Below, in pieces: positions 51,618-63,346 of a stretch of 64,000 nucleotides of DNA. The stretch lies in assembly GCA_024195265.1 (NCBI GenBank), contig JAJLRJ010000009.1, positions 2,425,001-2,489,000 on the forward strand, read 5' to 3'. How positions within the stretch are numbered: position 1 is the first letter of the stretch; each line of letters opens with the position of its first letter. The DNA comes from Dendrophyllia cribrosa (taxonomy: Eukaryota; Cnidaria; Anthozoa; Scleractinia; Dendrophylliidae). The notes beneath the pieces are model-generated. The model was not told where the DNA came from. It searched no databases and saw only the letters and a list, made by a program, of their open reading frames with translations. Position numbers and translations under genes: made by a program.

Positions 51618-54600
51618 GTATGTGTTAATTTTTGTTCGCATATTTATCTCCATTAACATTTCGCTTTGAAGCTGAAATTTGCTTGAGCGTAACAAGTAGA
51701 CTTATATTTCCGCTAAAGCAAACATCTGTTTCACTTTCTGGCTTTTTATTAATCCCTTCTCGCGTCAGCCAGATTTCTATTTACCATGCTAGCTACAGCG
51801 GCAGGCCTTTCTTATATCACCGGCCTTCAAATCGCGAGCAATAATATTTTTTTATATTTCCTCTGAACTGCATATTGAAGGGGTTTAATGAGCTCACTGA
51901 ATTTTAGACGAGAAGTAATTTCAAAAACAAAAACAACTGATGTTTCTGGCTGATCTTTTTCTCCGTGAATGAAGGAAATTTAAACTTGATAAATGTTCGG
52001 TCTTAGTTCCCTATCTCTGTGCCAAGTGTTCTGTTCGGTCGGTACGATGCGTTTTACTCCCGTCAAAATAAGCTAATATGCACATTTATTTGTATTTCTG
52101 CTCAAATACAGCGGAGCCACGATATGCCATAGAAATGCGAATGTATTATCAACGGGGTGGTCAGATTGACGGATTAACGGGTTTTTTAGATAAATAAAAT
52201 GACTACATGAATAATTTTTTAGGCGAAAACTTGAATGGTGCCCGTAATAACAAGGTGGTCGTATTAATAGGGAGGTAATAAGGCGGATTCCATGGTATGT
52301 TTAAAGATTCCTTTCGTTACATCATAACAGGTTCCTTTCAATCAAAATGTCAACAGAAACGTACATGTACATGTCACTAGAGCAGTCTATCGACTTACTA
52401 TAAACGATCGCGTTAGCGAAAAAAAAAACGTTTAATGCAAGCAAATTGCGGGGAAGAAATAAACTTCGGGTTGACATTTTCTGATATTATGATGTCGAAT
52501 TGTGATTCATTGTTCGCACGCATTGTAACCACAATATAGAACCGCAATACTTGTTTTCTGTCAATAGCTCAGCGCCACTTGTTCGCAGTTAGATTCTAGA
52601 TTACACACTCAATTTAACATTCTTTCAATTACAGTATAAAGACCACATCTTGATATCGAACTTTATTAAACTTTATTGCGTTTCTTTGTTGGGAAAAATC
52701 GCATTTTATTGTTAGTGTCGGATATGTACTAAGTGTAATTATCATCTCTTTGTCATTTAGTTACGACTGTTGTTGCACAAAAGCCGCGTTTATGATGGCG
52801 TGCGCTGATGTGATTTTATTGTTCTAGCGGTTTTGCTTATTGATCCTGAATGACCTATACATCAATCATCATAGAATTGATTTATGACATTTCTATCTTT
52901 ATTCACTCACGTCATGTCTTAAAAAACATTTAGCGTGAGCGATCGAAAGGAAATCTGTAGCGACCATCCAGAGGTTTTTTCGCGAGAAAGAAGAAATTAA
53001 GTAATGCTCCACATAAGAACTACCGTAAACTTCATTGTTCTGCCGCAATGGCTCTTTCCCACATAGAATATCTTTGATTTCAAGAATAGAGGACGGGCTG
53101 ACGGTTCATAGTTATATTTCAGTATAAAAATAAAGAAAATCCATTTGCGTCAAATAAATTTTAGGAAATGTTCGTGCTTAACCAATCAGAATAGCAGAAA
53201 ACATTAGCTAATAATTTTGCATATTTGATGAAGTTCCCCAAATACAAAATCTTTTAAAAATTCCATGTTGTGCGATTGGGTCTCAAATTACATTAGACAA
53301 AATGCACCTTGAACCTTAACTTTTTAGCAGTTTTTGAGTCTAGGCCAATGAGATCACTAGTTGTAACAATGAAAAAAGTTGGCATTCCATTGTGCATTGC
53401 GTTTCAGCGCTTTCCTTCTTATGCGGATCATTACTTAATTGAAAACCTCTGGCATAGCGGATGACGTGTATTCGCGAGAAATATACCCGGGGCCGGGGGG
53501 GGGATTGGGGGGGGGGACTCCCACAGAAAAAGTGACGGGGTTATCGTCAGAAATGTTTAAAGGAACCCATAAAAGGTACTAGAAACCCATTCTATTAGAA
53601 ACAGTAAAAGATCAAAGACACTGCAAGGTGAAAGAAGTAGGACAAATAAACTCAAGAATTGAAATTGTATTTCTTCTCCAGCTTGCTGGTGCAGCCATCT
53701 TGGGAATAGGAATATGGACGGAGATAGATCCAGGACAGTTTGACGCGTTTCTAGGCAACAGCGGGTATTCTCTCCCCGCCAAAATCTTGATTGCAGCCGG
53801 CGCGTTTGTAACGATCGTCGGTTTTCTAGGATGTTGTGGTGCAATCAAAGAGAGTCGCCCTCTTCTAGGCTTGGTATGTGTTACTTTTAGGTTAAGTCCT
53901 CTGTTTTACTATAGATTACCCGCGCGTGATGAATTAGGAGGGGGGAGGGGGGAGGGGGGGAGGGGAGGGGCAGATGCAGGGGGTCATATAACTACTCTTT
54001 CTCATACTCTTTACTCCCATACTTCTATATTTCCTCGATGACTCTGTCTTTCGTTCGCGTTTTATAATGCAAAACCAGGAGCCCAACATTACACACTGTT
54101 GATGTTTTAAACCATTTTTCTACCCAGCCGTTTTCTGGTGGGTGACTCACAGTGCTGAATTTTAAAATTTGTTTAGTGTTTAGCCGGAATTTTGGTCAGA
54201 GTGCAAGACGCCTGGGCTGAAAATGGAACGAGAGTAGGGAGGGGACCCTTCGCCTGCATACCTATCCTCTCCCTCCTTCACCTTTTAGCCTGACTCCCAA
54301 ATCTCTAGCCGCTTCTTTTGAAAATATATACAGTCAACTCTCTCTTAACGGACACCTCTATAAGACGGACATCTGATGTTGGTCCCTGCCGTTTTTCAGT
54401 CATTTTACTGTAACTAAACTCTCTATAAGGCGGACACCTCTCTAAGACTTACAACGAACACTTTGAAACCATCAACGGACACTTTGAAACCGTCAACGGA
54501 AACTTGAGATGTGTTTTTTTACTGAAGAATACTTCAAAACGGAAATGTAGGTGCTGAATATGAACAAACGAGTCTACTTTTCTAATGTTATTTTTGTTCC

Positions 54601-57600
54601 AGTTTGTAGGTTTTGCTTAAGTAAACCACTTTAAAAAAGACGTGTATTCATGGTGCATAGGTTCAATTCAGCTTTATTATCTCAGAATTACTGATGTCAC
54701 GTTACCTCGACTCTCTATAAGCCGGACACCTCTCTACGATGGACAGTTGGGGCCACGGTCCGGACGGTGTCCGTCTTAGAGAGAGTTGACTGTAGAGGCA
54801 AAGACCGATACAACTTTGACTCGGTAACTCGGTGCTCGTGCGTCTCAAAAATACCCATTTCCCACTTTCAGCCACGATAGGAATCCCGCACTCCCTGTTC
54901 GCACCTCCCCCATAGACTTGATAACCCCCCTTTTCACTCGGATAGTTCCCTCCGTTCGTCCCCCCATTAAAAACAGCAATAATTGTAGCCTCTCCTCCCT
55001 AAACTAAAATTAAGATACTTAAGCACCGCCCCACGCCCCTCACTAGTACAAGGCGCGATCCGATGTATACAATTCTTTTTTTAATTTCAGTTCTTTGCTT
55101 GTCTCTTCCTGATATTTGCTGCGGAAGCTGTAGCAGGAATCCTCGGTTTTCTTTATCGTGACAAGGTAAGTTATGAAACTGCCTCTCCTGACAGGTAAAA
55201 TTGAATATGGGAATCGCGCGGGTTTCTTTTGCCATTTTGGATTGAAAACGGAAACGGTGTGGAAAATCGCGACAGGTAATGGTCACTTGCGCGCCTTACC
55301 CATGGGGACCGCGTTGGAGGGTGGGGAGGGTGGGGAGTTGGACGCAGAGGGTTAGGGAAGGGGGCCTTGGTGGAGCAAAACGCGTAGGAGAGAGGAAGGG
55401 CCGGGATTTGTTTGGTATTCATGAATAGACCTCTTTAGCTTAATTGATGTTTTGTTTTCCCAATGTAGATCATGTGATGTTACCCTAGAGAACTGTTTCT
55501 TTTAAATTTTGTTTTCTTCACGTGCATATGTATGGATAATTTATGAAAGGACAAAGGACAAATTCCCTTGAGAAAATCACATCGCCTACATTGGGAAAAC
55601 AAATCATACAAGCTAAAGAAGTCTATTGGCTCATTATCATCATGGTACTTCATATTTAATTGGGAAACTGAAATATACGTACTGCTGCAGTATAAAGTTC
55701 TTATATTTATGTGTATTAAAAGTTATTACCTAACATGATGATAGTTATTCGTATGTACTGAGAGCCGGTTTCTTCGAAGGTTGACGAGGAGATTACGAAC
55801 AGGCTGACGGACGAAATCAAAAACAACTACGGAAACAAAATCGACTCATCTATCAATCAGAACGTGGATAATTTACAAATACGAGTAAGTAAGTTTCACT
55901 CTAAGCTGCCTCACAGGCGGTGGATTTCTTGTCTTTAAACCACCGTTGCAGCTTTCCATCGTTCAAATCATCTTTTCGAGAGTTTAACGTTTTCGGCAGT
56001 CTTCTTATCACAGCAGACAATTCATATGATATGTTTTGTTGTTTTAACTGCGATCAAAGAGTTTTTCGTGTCTCTTGATAAACCACTCCCTCGGGGAAAT
56101 TCGAATCGGAAATAGAACAGAGAGCGATTATGTACTGAAAGTAAATACGATCGCCGCTAAAACTGGGCCTGATCGCGAGTTATTTGTTGTTACAAACTGG
56201 CAAACAAAAAATGTACACGGCGGGGAGTCACTGAGTAGTGCAAGGGTGTTCCCAGGTATTTTTTGCATTATAGGGTCGTCACTTCATCCACTATTGAAAA
56301 CTGTTTAAAGGGGAAGTATCACGGGAATTTTGATGTTTTTTGGTCAAAGCCATTTTACAATACTTAAATTATTTACAAAATAATACTAAAACGCCAAGAG
56401 AGTGAAATCAACCAATTCTTGAAAGAGGGACAGATTATGATCTGTTCTAGCCCATTTGGAGACGAAAATGTGGTAACTTGAAAAACATTAGGCTAATTTT
56501 TTTCAAGTTGTATTTCATTGAGACCTAGTATGTCTATGACCAGAGACACTAATCGACAGTTTTGATATATTTTGTGATAATTTATCACACCACTGGAGCT
56601 TTATTTTTCGGTTTCTGGTCATACAATAACATTTTTTGCTTTTTTAAAATAACACCAAATCCCCGTGATACTTCCCCTTTAACCTATAATTGCAGACAGA
56701 AGTAGTTGGGAAGGCTGTAAAAATGAATAGCATCAGTGGTGAATTACATCAATGTATTATTAATATTAAATAGAAATAATTGATTAATTTCCTGAGTCCC
56801 CCACCTCCCTATTCAATGTTGGGATCTCAGCGAACAATTACGTACTAAACATGTCCCGTTATATACAACGTAACATTGTAACGAGGGGAGGGTAGAGAAA
56901 GAGAATAATAGGGAAAACTACTTATTCTTCCAACCTTTTTGTCTATGATTGTAGTCCCCTGCAAAGACGTTATCGGATTGCGCAAAAAATTGGATTGTGC
57001 AAAAAACTATACAATTAACAATTTTGTTCTACTTCCCTTAGCTTAAATGCTGTGGTTCTACGAATTACACGGACTGGAAAAACAGCAAATGGCGTAAAAA
57101 CAACCAAGACAAAGAAGTACCTCTAAGTTGTTGCAAGGAAGGTGCAAATACTACCACATGCAACAGGAAAAGCGAGTTAAAAATCCATACCAAGGTAATT
57201 TTTTTAGTGTCATTAACATCATCAACAACATCACCATCATCATCATCATCAACATACGCGTCATCATCACCACCATCATCATCATCATTATCATTATCAT
57301 CATCACCATCATCATCACCATTATCATCATCATCATTATCATCATCATCATCATCATCACCATCATCACCTTCACCATCATCATTATTGTCATCTGTCTG
57401 CACCTGACAATTTTAAACTCGTCATCCTTTAATGGAAGTTTCTTTAATTAAATACGGTGTCTCCATTTTTTCTCTCAGGGTTGTTTAACAGGGTTGAAGG
57501 ACTTTGTTAATGAACATCTCTATATACTTGGCATTGTTGCGGTCTCCATTGCTGGCATTCAGGTTTGTAATGACCGCATAGTGTACTGAATGGTAGCAAA

Positions 57601-58295
57601 ATGTTCAGTTCAAGCCGAATAGCCAGGACCTAACTTTCTTCTGGACTGTTTCTAGATTTCAAACAAACAACAGACAATTGAAAATACCGTGAAACCCTGA
57701 TCGTATGATCAGTGACGAACTATAAAAATAAATCGTCGTATTTACGGGGTGGTCGTGTAACGGTGTCAGGTCAACTTATACTACGACCCACGCCCAGTCT
57801 CCTCCCTGTTTCGCGACCCCTTTGACGAATAGTCTTACTGCAAACTTTTGTGAACTTGTTTCAATTATTGAGTGGATATTAAGTGCATATTGACTGCATA
57901 TTGACTGGTCGTATTAACGGGGTACATTTTTAAAGAAAATAACGATTGGGGGACTCCAAAAGGTGGTCAAATGACCAAGCTTCTGGTCGCGCGAAAAAAT
58001 GTGGTGATATAATCGATAACGAGGGGGTCATATCTTCATATGGCAGGGATCCACTGAGTTCAAATTTCAAATACCCCATTCCACACCACACGCTTCCAAA
58101 CCACATCTATACCTTTAATATTGACTCGAGGTCAAGCAAGGGTTTATTACTGACATGAAACCTGATCATTCAAAAGAGAAACGTTTTTAAAGTGCTGCCT
58201 CAGCATCTCTGATTTCAGGAGCGTACTTTTTTTTATTTCAGCTACTTGGGATGATCTTCGCCTGTTGTCTCTTCTGCTCCATCGATGAATCATGA
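51561..58295 (+). CDS. Tetraspanin, 7 exons
   Basis: Complete gene, 239 aa: 51561-51617, 53682-53873, 55091-55165, 55780-55884, 57042-57194, 57479-57562 and 58242-58295. All introns are GT-AG and phase 0. Tetraspanins are four-pass membrane proteins that organise receptor and adhesion complexes. Visible: MCGIKCIKTLLFVFNFIFW leading into LAGAAILGIGIW (TM1), ILIAAGAFVTIVGFLGCCGA (TM2 with the GCCG motif), FFACLFLIFAAEAVAGILGF (TM3), a large outer loop with LKCCGSTNY, PLSCC, TTTC and GCLTG (six cysteines) and two N-glycosylation sequons (NYT, NTT), YILGIVAVSIAGIQLLGMIF (TM4) and a very short tail CSIDES. The start was chosen at the first ATG giving the normal short N-terminus; the frame is open further upstream. 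Subfamily (CD9/CD63/CD151-like) is undecided. Confidence 0.93.
53682..53873 (+). CDS. Tetraspanin exon 2 (residues 20-83)
   Basis: CTTCTCCAG acceptor; LAGAAILGIGIWTEIDPGQF (rest of TM1, small outer loop), TM2 and the GCCGAIKESRPLLGL inner loop. Donor GTATGT. Confidence 0.93.
53938..53970 (+). repeat. G-run array (quadruplex candidate)
   Basis: Six or more runs of 3-6 G separated by A (GGAGGGGGGAGGGGGGAG pattern), 65 nt after the donor of tetraspanin exon 2, on the transcript strand. Confidence 0.85.
54331..54792. mobile_element. TA-flanked pogo/Tigger-like element
   Basis: 462 bp between TA sites. It begins CAGTCAACTCTCTCTTAACG and ends with an inverted relative (GTCTTAGAGAGAGTTGACTG). Inside are repeats such as TCTATAAGACGGACA. 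It is non-autonomous and lies in tetraspanin intron 2. Confidence 0.8.
55091..55884 (+). CDS. Tetraspanin exons 3-4 (residues 84-143)
   Basis: Exon 55091-55165 encodes TM3 (FFACLFLIFAAEAVAGILGF, LYRDK). Exon 55780-55884 encodes the first helices of the large outer loop (VDEEITNRLTDEIKNNYGNK, NVDNLQIR). Confidence 0.9.
55428..55623. mobile_element. TA-flanked MITE, GACCTCTTTAGCTT ends
   Basis: 196 bp. The left GACCTCTTTAGCTTAATTGA and GTTTTCCCAATGTAG, inverted on the right as CTACATTGGGAAAAC and AAGCTAAAGAAGTC. It lies in tetraspanin intron 3. Confidence 0.8.
56309..56678. mobile_element. TTAA-flanked element, AGGGGAAGTATCACGGG ends
   Basis: 370 bp between TTAA sites, with inverted ends AGGGGAAGTATCACGGG and CCCGTGATACTTCCCCT. 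It lies in tetraspanin intron 4. Confidence 0.85.
57042..57562 (+). CDS. Tetraspanin exons 5-6 (residues 144-222), cysteine-rich loop and TM4
   Basis: Exon 57042-57194 holds LKCCGSTNYTDW, the CCG hallmark, and PLSCCKEGANTTTC. Exon 57479-57562 holds GCLTGLKDFVNEHLY and the fourth membrane segment. Six cysteines can form three disulphides. Confidence 0.93.
57225..57392 (+). repeat. (CAT)n microsatellite
   Basis: Imperfect run of CAT and CAC triplets in tetraspanin intron 5. It is open in several frames on both strands, which explains apparent Asp-, Met- and Ile-rich peptides here. Confidence 0.95.
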
Positions 58296-58327
58296 AGGAT
58301 AGACTTTAAATTGTGACCAAGATTTCA

Positions 58328-58333
58328 ATTAAA
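58328..58333 (+). terminator. Possible polyadenylation signal of the tetraspanin gene
   Basis: ATTAAA 33 nt after the stop codon; another lies about 65 nt further on. Confidence 0.35.
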
Positions 58334-58636
58334 TTTAGTGATGAAGTGGCTATTAGTGAAATAGATATCGAAAATGAACATATTTAACCTAACAATTAAA
58401 CTGTGTTAAATTAAAAGTGGCCCATTGTTGCTTCGAGCTCTCACGGCGACAGTCAACCTCGTCCCCAGGGCCTTCTCCGCTTTTTTCAATTCAAAATGGC
58501 GGGTCGGGGCTTGAGACGCAACTTCATTCCCAGGGCCTTCTCTGCTTTGTTCAATTCAAGTGTCGACATTACGTTATGTAAGTCTCAATAAGGTGTCCGA
58601 CGTCCTTCTGGACGGTATGATTTAGGCACAACCGGG

Positions 58637-58864
58637 GGGTATATACTCCATGGAGGTTTTTAATTATATGCACACAAAACTATCCGGCATTTATTTAGGG
58701 TTAAAAACTCATTTTAAAATGGTTAGCTTTTATTTACTGTTATGGGTAGTGATATCCATAACAGTAAATAAAAGCTAACCATTTCAAAACGAGTTTTTAA
58801 CCCTAAATAAATGCCGGATAGTTTTGTGTGCATATAATTAAAAACCTCCATGGAGTATATACCC
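58637..58864. mobile_element. Near-perfect 228-bp hairpin
   Basis: Arms of about 108 bp start GGGTATATACTCCATGGAGG and include AACTATCCGGCATTTATTTA. The inverse arm ends TGGAGTATATACCC. The centre is TGGGTAGTGATATCC. It is non-coding. Confidence 0.9.
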
Positions 58865-58969
58865 AACCGGGCTTGAGGCACAACTTCACCCCCAGGGCCT
58901 TCTCTGCTTTCAAAATGGCGGGGCGAGCGTAGAAACCACTGGATAAAGCTGCCAAACACTCCAAGAATA

Positions 58970-59121
58970 GGTGGTTTGCACGTTACGTCATGGCGGCCAT
59001 GTTGGAGCACACCTACAAAAGAATTTTAACGAACTTCTTTTGTTATGTGCACCAACATGGCCGCCATGGCCTTTGTCATTTGAGTCCCACAGGACTGGAG
59101 GTCACATGAATGAAAACCATC
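58970..59121. mobile_element. TA-flanked MITE, CGGCCAT core, copy 3
   Basis: Starts GGTGGTTTGCACGTTACGTC. Inside, ATGGCGGCCATGTTGGAGCA and the inverse ACCAACATGGCCGCCAT pair. It closely resembles the core of 12198-12348. Confidence 0.75.
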
Positions 59122-60443
59122 TATAACTGCTGCATACTTAATAGTTTCATTTAAAAGTCCAACCTGGAGCATTTGTTATCTTATTGTGAAAACTGAAAAA
59201 AATATTTCGATTCCGGACCTTTGAAGGTCTAGGAAAATTTAGGGAATCGGCTTTAAGTTAAGCAACTCTAGAATTAAAGAAGTCATATATCAAACAAAGC
59301 AAACCGCAGTCGTGTAAATTTGTTCCAGAGCATGCAAAAGAATATCATCCAGAGTTTTGTCTTTAATTTAAATAAAAATAATGCATAAAGACCCAGTTTT
59401 GCCCAATATGCATAGCATGCAACACTTAAGAACGTATTTTAATACAAGTTTGAAGAGAACAGAAGCACGAAACGAGACAATTCCTTTCTACGCGATTGAA
59501 TGTTTGCAGCGAGAAAGGCAAAACCCCGGAAAACAACGGAAGCCTCGCTCCAGTGCAAACCAAAACAATAACAGAGGCGCGTGAAGCATAATGGGCAATA
59601 CTGAATATATCAAACTTTACTGCATATATTAGGCATCAAACTGTGATACATTGTGCAAGTTTAACCATGAAGTGTCAAAGACATATCTTGTATTCTTACG
59701 AAATACTCAAATAAAGCGAAAAGCTCCACACTCAAATCACTCTATAAATGCTATGAAATACATTCTTTCGGTATCTCATGATTTGTTCTCGCTGCTTTGT
59801 CTCTGTTTTGTTGTCCATGTTTCTGTAGTGATGGTTGGAAGGGGTGGATCCAGGAAATTAAAAAAAAAGAGGGGGGCGGGGCAAGTCAAAGTCACCAGTC
59901 AAAGAAATTTTTTTCTATCAGAAAAGAAAAAAATGCAATTAATTACCTAGAATTGGACAAGGAACCTCTTGCATGATAACATCTCTCCTTCACCACTTCG
60001 CTACTGAGTTGATCTGGCTTTCGTAGCCTACTTTCATCCTAATCCAGGCACAAACCAAAGCAGAAATGGCATCAACCATTAAACAAAAGGCTAACTAACT
60101 AATGAATGTTAATGATGGTATCGACCGTTTACGAACAGGGAATTTCCCGCGGCGCCCTCTCGTCTGCTTCTCAGTGGCATCTTTCTCGGTATTATGGGAT
60201 GGATTTATCATTACGTTTAGTGGTGCCCCTTTAAGGGGGACTCTTTGATGACGTCATTGTTTACATATTAACCCATTACGATGCAAAGAAACGTAAACAA
60301 AGATCCTCCTATGCACTTGGCCTCCCGTTGTTTAAAAGATGAATGACGCTATCCAGTGGATAACACAATTGGTTTTGCTAACGCCTATCCATTAGAGAGT
60401 GATTTATATGGTGAATGGCGCTATCAACCTTTTGAACACCAAG

Positions 60444-60918
60444 AAACAAGGAATCAGAGAATTAACTCTGTGTAAACTATAGTGCTAAGGTCAACCCATA
60501 AATTTCCCTGTACTGAGCGTTAGCCCTAGTAAGGAAATGATGGACCACACGAGGGAAAGAAAAAAATGTTTGACCTCGGTGGGATTCGAACCCACGACCT
60601 CCGGATTAGATCTTCCGTCGCTCTACCGCTTGAGCCACGAGGCCGTACGGGAGCAGATCGTGGGTAATAATATGGTAATTCGTGGCAATGAGAATGTGAA
60701 GGGTACAAAAAAAATGTTGAGCCACGTAGCACTGGTGATACAAACAAGGAATCAGAGAATTAACTCTGTATACTCTCGTGTGGTCCCTCATTTCCTTACT
60801 AGGGCTAACGCTCAGTACAGGGAAATTTATGGGTTGACCTTAGCACTATAATTTACACAGAGTTAATTCTCTGATTCCTTGTTTGTATCACCAGTGCTAC
60901 GTGGCTCAACATTTATTT
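60444..60918 (-). mobile_element. tRNA-related foldback insertion with a 14-bp target duplication
   Basis: TTTTGAACACCAAG is present on both flanks (60430-60443 and 60919-60932), and removing the insert rejoins an older MITE/SINE text. The insert contains a tRNA-like sequence (60572-60644). Arms of over 100 bp around it are inverted copies of each other (GCTAAGGTCAACCCATAAAT on the left, ATTTATGGGTTGACCTTAGC on the right). The long target duplication suggests retroposition. Confidence 0.7.
60572..60644 (-). pseudogene. tRNA-Arg(TCT)-like sequence
   Basis: On the minus strand the acceptor stem GGCCTCG/CGAGGTC, D stem GCTC/GAGC, A box TGGCTCAAGCGGTAGAGC, and T arm GTGGGTTCGAATCCCAC all form. 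The anticodon region GATCTAA lacks the invariant U33 before TCT, and the anticodon stem pairs poorly with one extra base. It is therefore more likely a SINE promoter or pseudogene than a working tRNA. Confidence 0.65.
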
Positions 60919-60925
60919 TTTTGAA

Positions 60926-61062
60926 CACCAAGGCCTGGGTGGAAAGACACTGCGTAGCAAACTTCTGTCCAAGGAAACATTAAGACCGCAGAGACCAGGA
61001 ATAGAACCACCTTCCTTTGGATCAAAGTGCAATGCGTGAAACACTACACCGCAATGACACCA
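60926..61062 (-). repeat. tRNA-derived SINE, diverged copy
   Basis: Shares GCCTGGGTGGAAAGACA and GGAAACATTAAGACCGCAG with the SINE at 46602-46726, at lower similarity. Confidence 0.45.
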
Positions 61063-61171
61063 ATAATAAACTCAAAGTAGAAAACAAAAATGACGAAAGC
61101 TAAGCAGTCTAAGCACGGGAAAACTTGCATACCATTGGTGTTCGCTCCTGATTGATTAAGAAAAACAACAG

Positions 61172-62210
61172 GGCCCGGTTGTTCGAAAGCGGATTAGCGC
61201 TAATTTTGGATTAAAAGTTAACCGAGGATTACATTTCTCTGATCAAAAATGTTTTCAAAAGGTCAATCATAGCTGGTAGTGGAGACAAGTTAAGGTGGCT
61301 GAACACAGTTTCACTGTACCTTTGCGTCATTTATTGTCATTTTAAAACCACTAACGTCTGGGCGCCCAAAATTGGCGAGGCATACGAGTAAGCAACAAGC
61401 TATATATTTTGGTATTTTTGTTGAGCTTTTAGGGTGTTGTCATGGCAACACGGTGGATTGAAAATCAGCCTGCAATATTTGGTTTCTTTTATTTTCAGAA
61501 AATCTAGACATTAGATTTTGTCCATCATTTGTCTGCAGTAAACTCGTAAAAATATTCGCATGTTTACACTGGTCTCATGTAATTTTGACAGAGGGATCTT
61601 CCGTAATTTGTGGTTTAATATGTTTGCGTTTTGTAAAAATCTCCTCTGTTAGATTTCAAATTTTTGATGGCAGGTGAGTTCGGCATATTCGGAACTATTA
61701 TTGTGCCAAATTTCGTGAAATTCTAATGAGTAGTTTCGTAGAAATCAGCACGTTTCCGAGGAAAGTTGCTAAAACATCCAGTCACAATTTTTTAGTCAAC
61801 TGCGCATGCGTTACATTTGACTGGGTTCTCGATCCAAAGACAAAAACGACCAAAAAGGCAGTGTATTTCTTCAATGGTTCTATATATTATCTATTGATTC
61901 AACAAACATTTTTACGAACAAAAAATTGTTTGATTTTAAGACGAAAAACAACACTTCCGCGATCCACGCTGAGCAAAATAAAATGATCGCTGAACAGGCG
62001 CCACTTTTGTTTTTCTCAAAACTCTGCGCGCGCTGACTCACGTAAGCAGCTGAAATTGAAGAGCGCGCGCAAACTGTGTTCAGCCACCTTAAAGTCGAAA
62101 CTGACGGGCAGAAAACTTTGGAAAATTTTCAATTTTTAAGTTGTTTAACTGGATTCAAAATTGACGCTAATCCTGAGTTAGCTTAATCGTGCTTTTGAAC
62201 AACCCGGCCC
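61172..62210. mobile_element. MITE with CCGGTTGTTCGAAAGCGGA ends, split by a nested element
   Basis: The left GGGCCCGGTTGTTCGAAAGC and GCGCTAATTTTGGATT, and the right inverse GACGCTAATCCTGAG and TTTTGAACAACCCGGCCC, are the ends of one small foldback. The TTAA element at 61294-62088 was inserted into it. Confidence 0.7.
61294..62088. mobile_element. TTAA-flanked element, GGTGGCTGAACACAGTTT ends
   Basis: 795 bp between TTAA sites, with inverted ends GGTGGCTGAACACAGTTT and AAACTGTGTTCAGCCACC. It carries a frame of 86 codons with no recognisable domain and is nested in the element at 61172-62210. Confidence 0.82.
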
Positions 62211-62581
62211 AGAACGTTGATTCTGATTGTTCAAGAGAAGTAGAATTATAGTCTTCAGAAACACTTCCTTCTTCCAAAAAGTAACATCTTTTATTGACTT
62301 AATAAGCTTACTTGAAAGATGTCAGTACAATGCAAATTTTGTTTACTGCTAAGAGAAAAGCATTTTCGCATAGAACACATCAAATTTAAGACACCTGTAG
62401 CAGTTAATGTCTACGCTAAGTTTGGTGTATTCAGAATAAATAAACTTCTGAATTAAACCTTTTCCAACAAGTGCTTTTTCAGAATGCTTTTTGGATCTCA
62501 CATTATTGTTCCTTCTTCTCTATTCAATCGATGTCATTAAATGGCAAAATTCAAAATTCAAAATCTAATGACATATATCTT

Positions 62582-62784
62582 TGCAATAACGTTGTCACAG
62601 AAAAATAAAAAAAAAGCGAAATATGAATTAATTAGCTTAATCATCACAGCTTGTAGCATTTTCAAAGAACCCACACATTTATACGTGTACATTAATTGTG
62701 CAATTAAGATAACGTGTATTCTGAGGCGTTTTGAGGCCGTTTCTTTGGGCGTTTCTTTTATTTTTCTATGACAACGTTATTGCA
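62582..62784. mobile_element. MITE with TGCAATAACGTTGTCA ends
   Basis: TGCAATAACGTTGTCACAGA on the left and its inverse TATGACAACGTTATTGCA on the right. It directly abuts the next MITE. Confidence 0.75.
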
Positions 62785-62787
62785 ATA

Positions 62788-62969
62788 GGCCATTTGCACG
62801 ATGGCGTCATTTGACTACAACTACCAGAATTCATTTCGTTTTTCCTTTCTTATTTAAATTTTGTAATTCCAGTGCGGTTTAAATAACAATAGCCCTAATT
62901 TGCACTACAAAGCAAAACACTGAAGGATTCTGGTAGATGTAGTCATATGTCGTCATCGTGAAAATGGCC
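62788..62969. mobile_element. TA-flanked MITE with GGCCATTTGCACGATG ends
   Basis: 182 bp. GGCCATTTGCACGATGGCGT on the left, inverse CATCGTGAAAATGGCC on the right, and inner CTACCAGAATTC paired with GGATTCTGGTAG. Confidence 0.8.
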
Positions 62970-63066
62970 TATAAGGTGCATGTCAATTTAGCTGTTTTGA
63001 CTTACATCTTTACATATCAACTTTAGAATCCTTCATACAGTGAAGTAATGTAATACCCTTACTGTA

Positions 63067-63346
63067 AGAACGGTTTTCAATTGAGTGTTGTAAAACCCAA
63101 ACTAAAGTCATCACTCTGGCCAATCACAACAGACGAAGACAATCCGACGAACCAACCAGAACACGAAGCTAACAAACGTAGCCGGCGCCAAGCGCGGGAA
63201 AACGCGTGCGGGTAAGTCACGATTAATATTTTACTTCTGATTGGTTGAGAAAGTGGCGTGAGATATTTTAGCCAATCACAAAGCGTAAGATTGCAAAACC
63301 AAAGCAATTGTGAAATTACTTTCAATACTCAATTGAAAATCACTCT
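63067..63346. mobile_element. GAGCAGTTTTCAATTGAGTG MITE, copy 4 (diverged)
   Basis: The ends CGGTTTTCAATTGAGTGTTG and ACTCAATTGAAAATCACTC and the CCAATCACA motifs match the family, with more substitutions than the other three copies. Confidence 0.85.

Noticed and set aside
57065..57407. Asp-rich, Met-rich, Ser-rich and Ile-rich open frames on both strands
   Set aside because: All are translations of the (CAT)n microsatellite in tetraspanin intron 5.
60572..60644. Functional tRNA-Arg gene
   Set aside because: The anticodon loop lacks U33, the anticodon stem is poorly paired with an extra base, and the sequence is inside a foldback insertion. It is called tRNA-like only.
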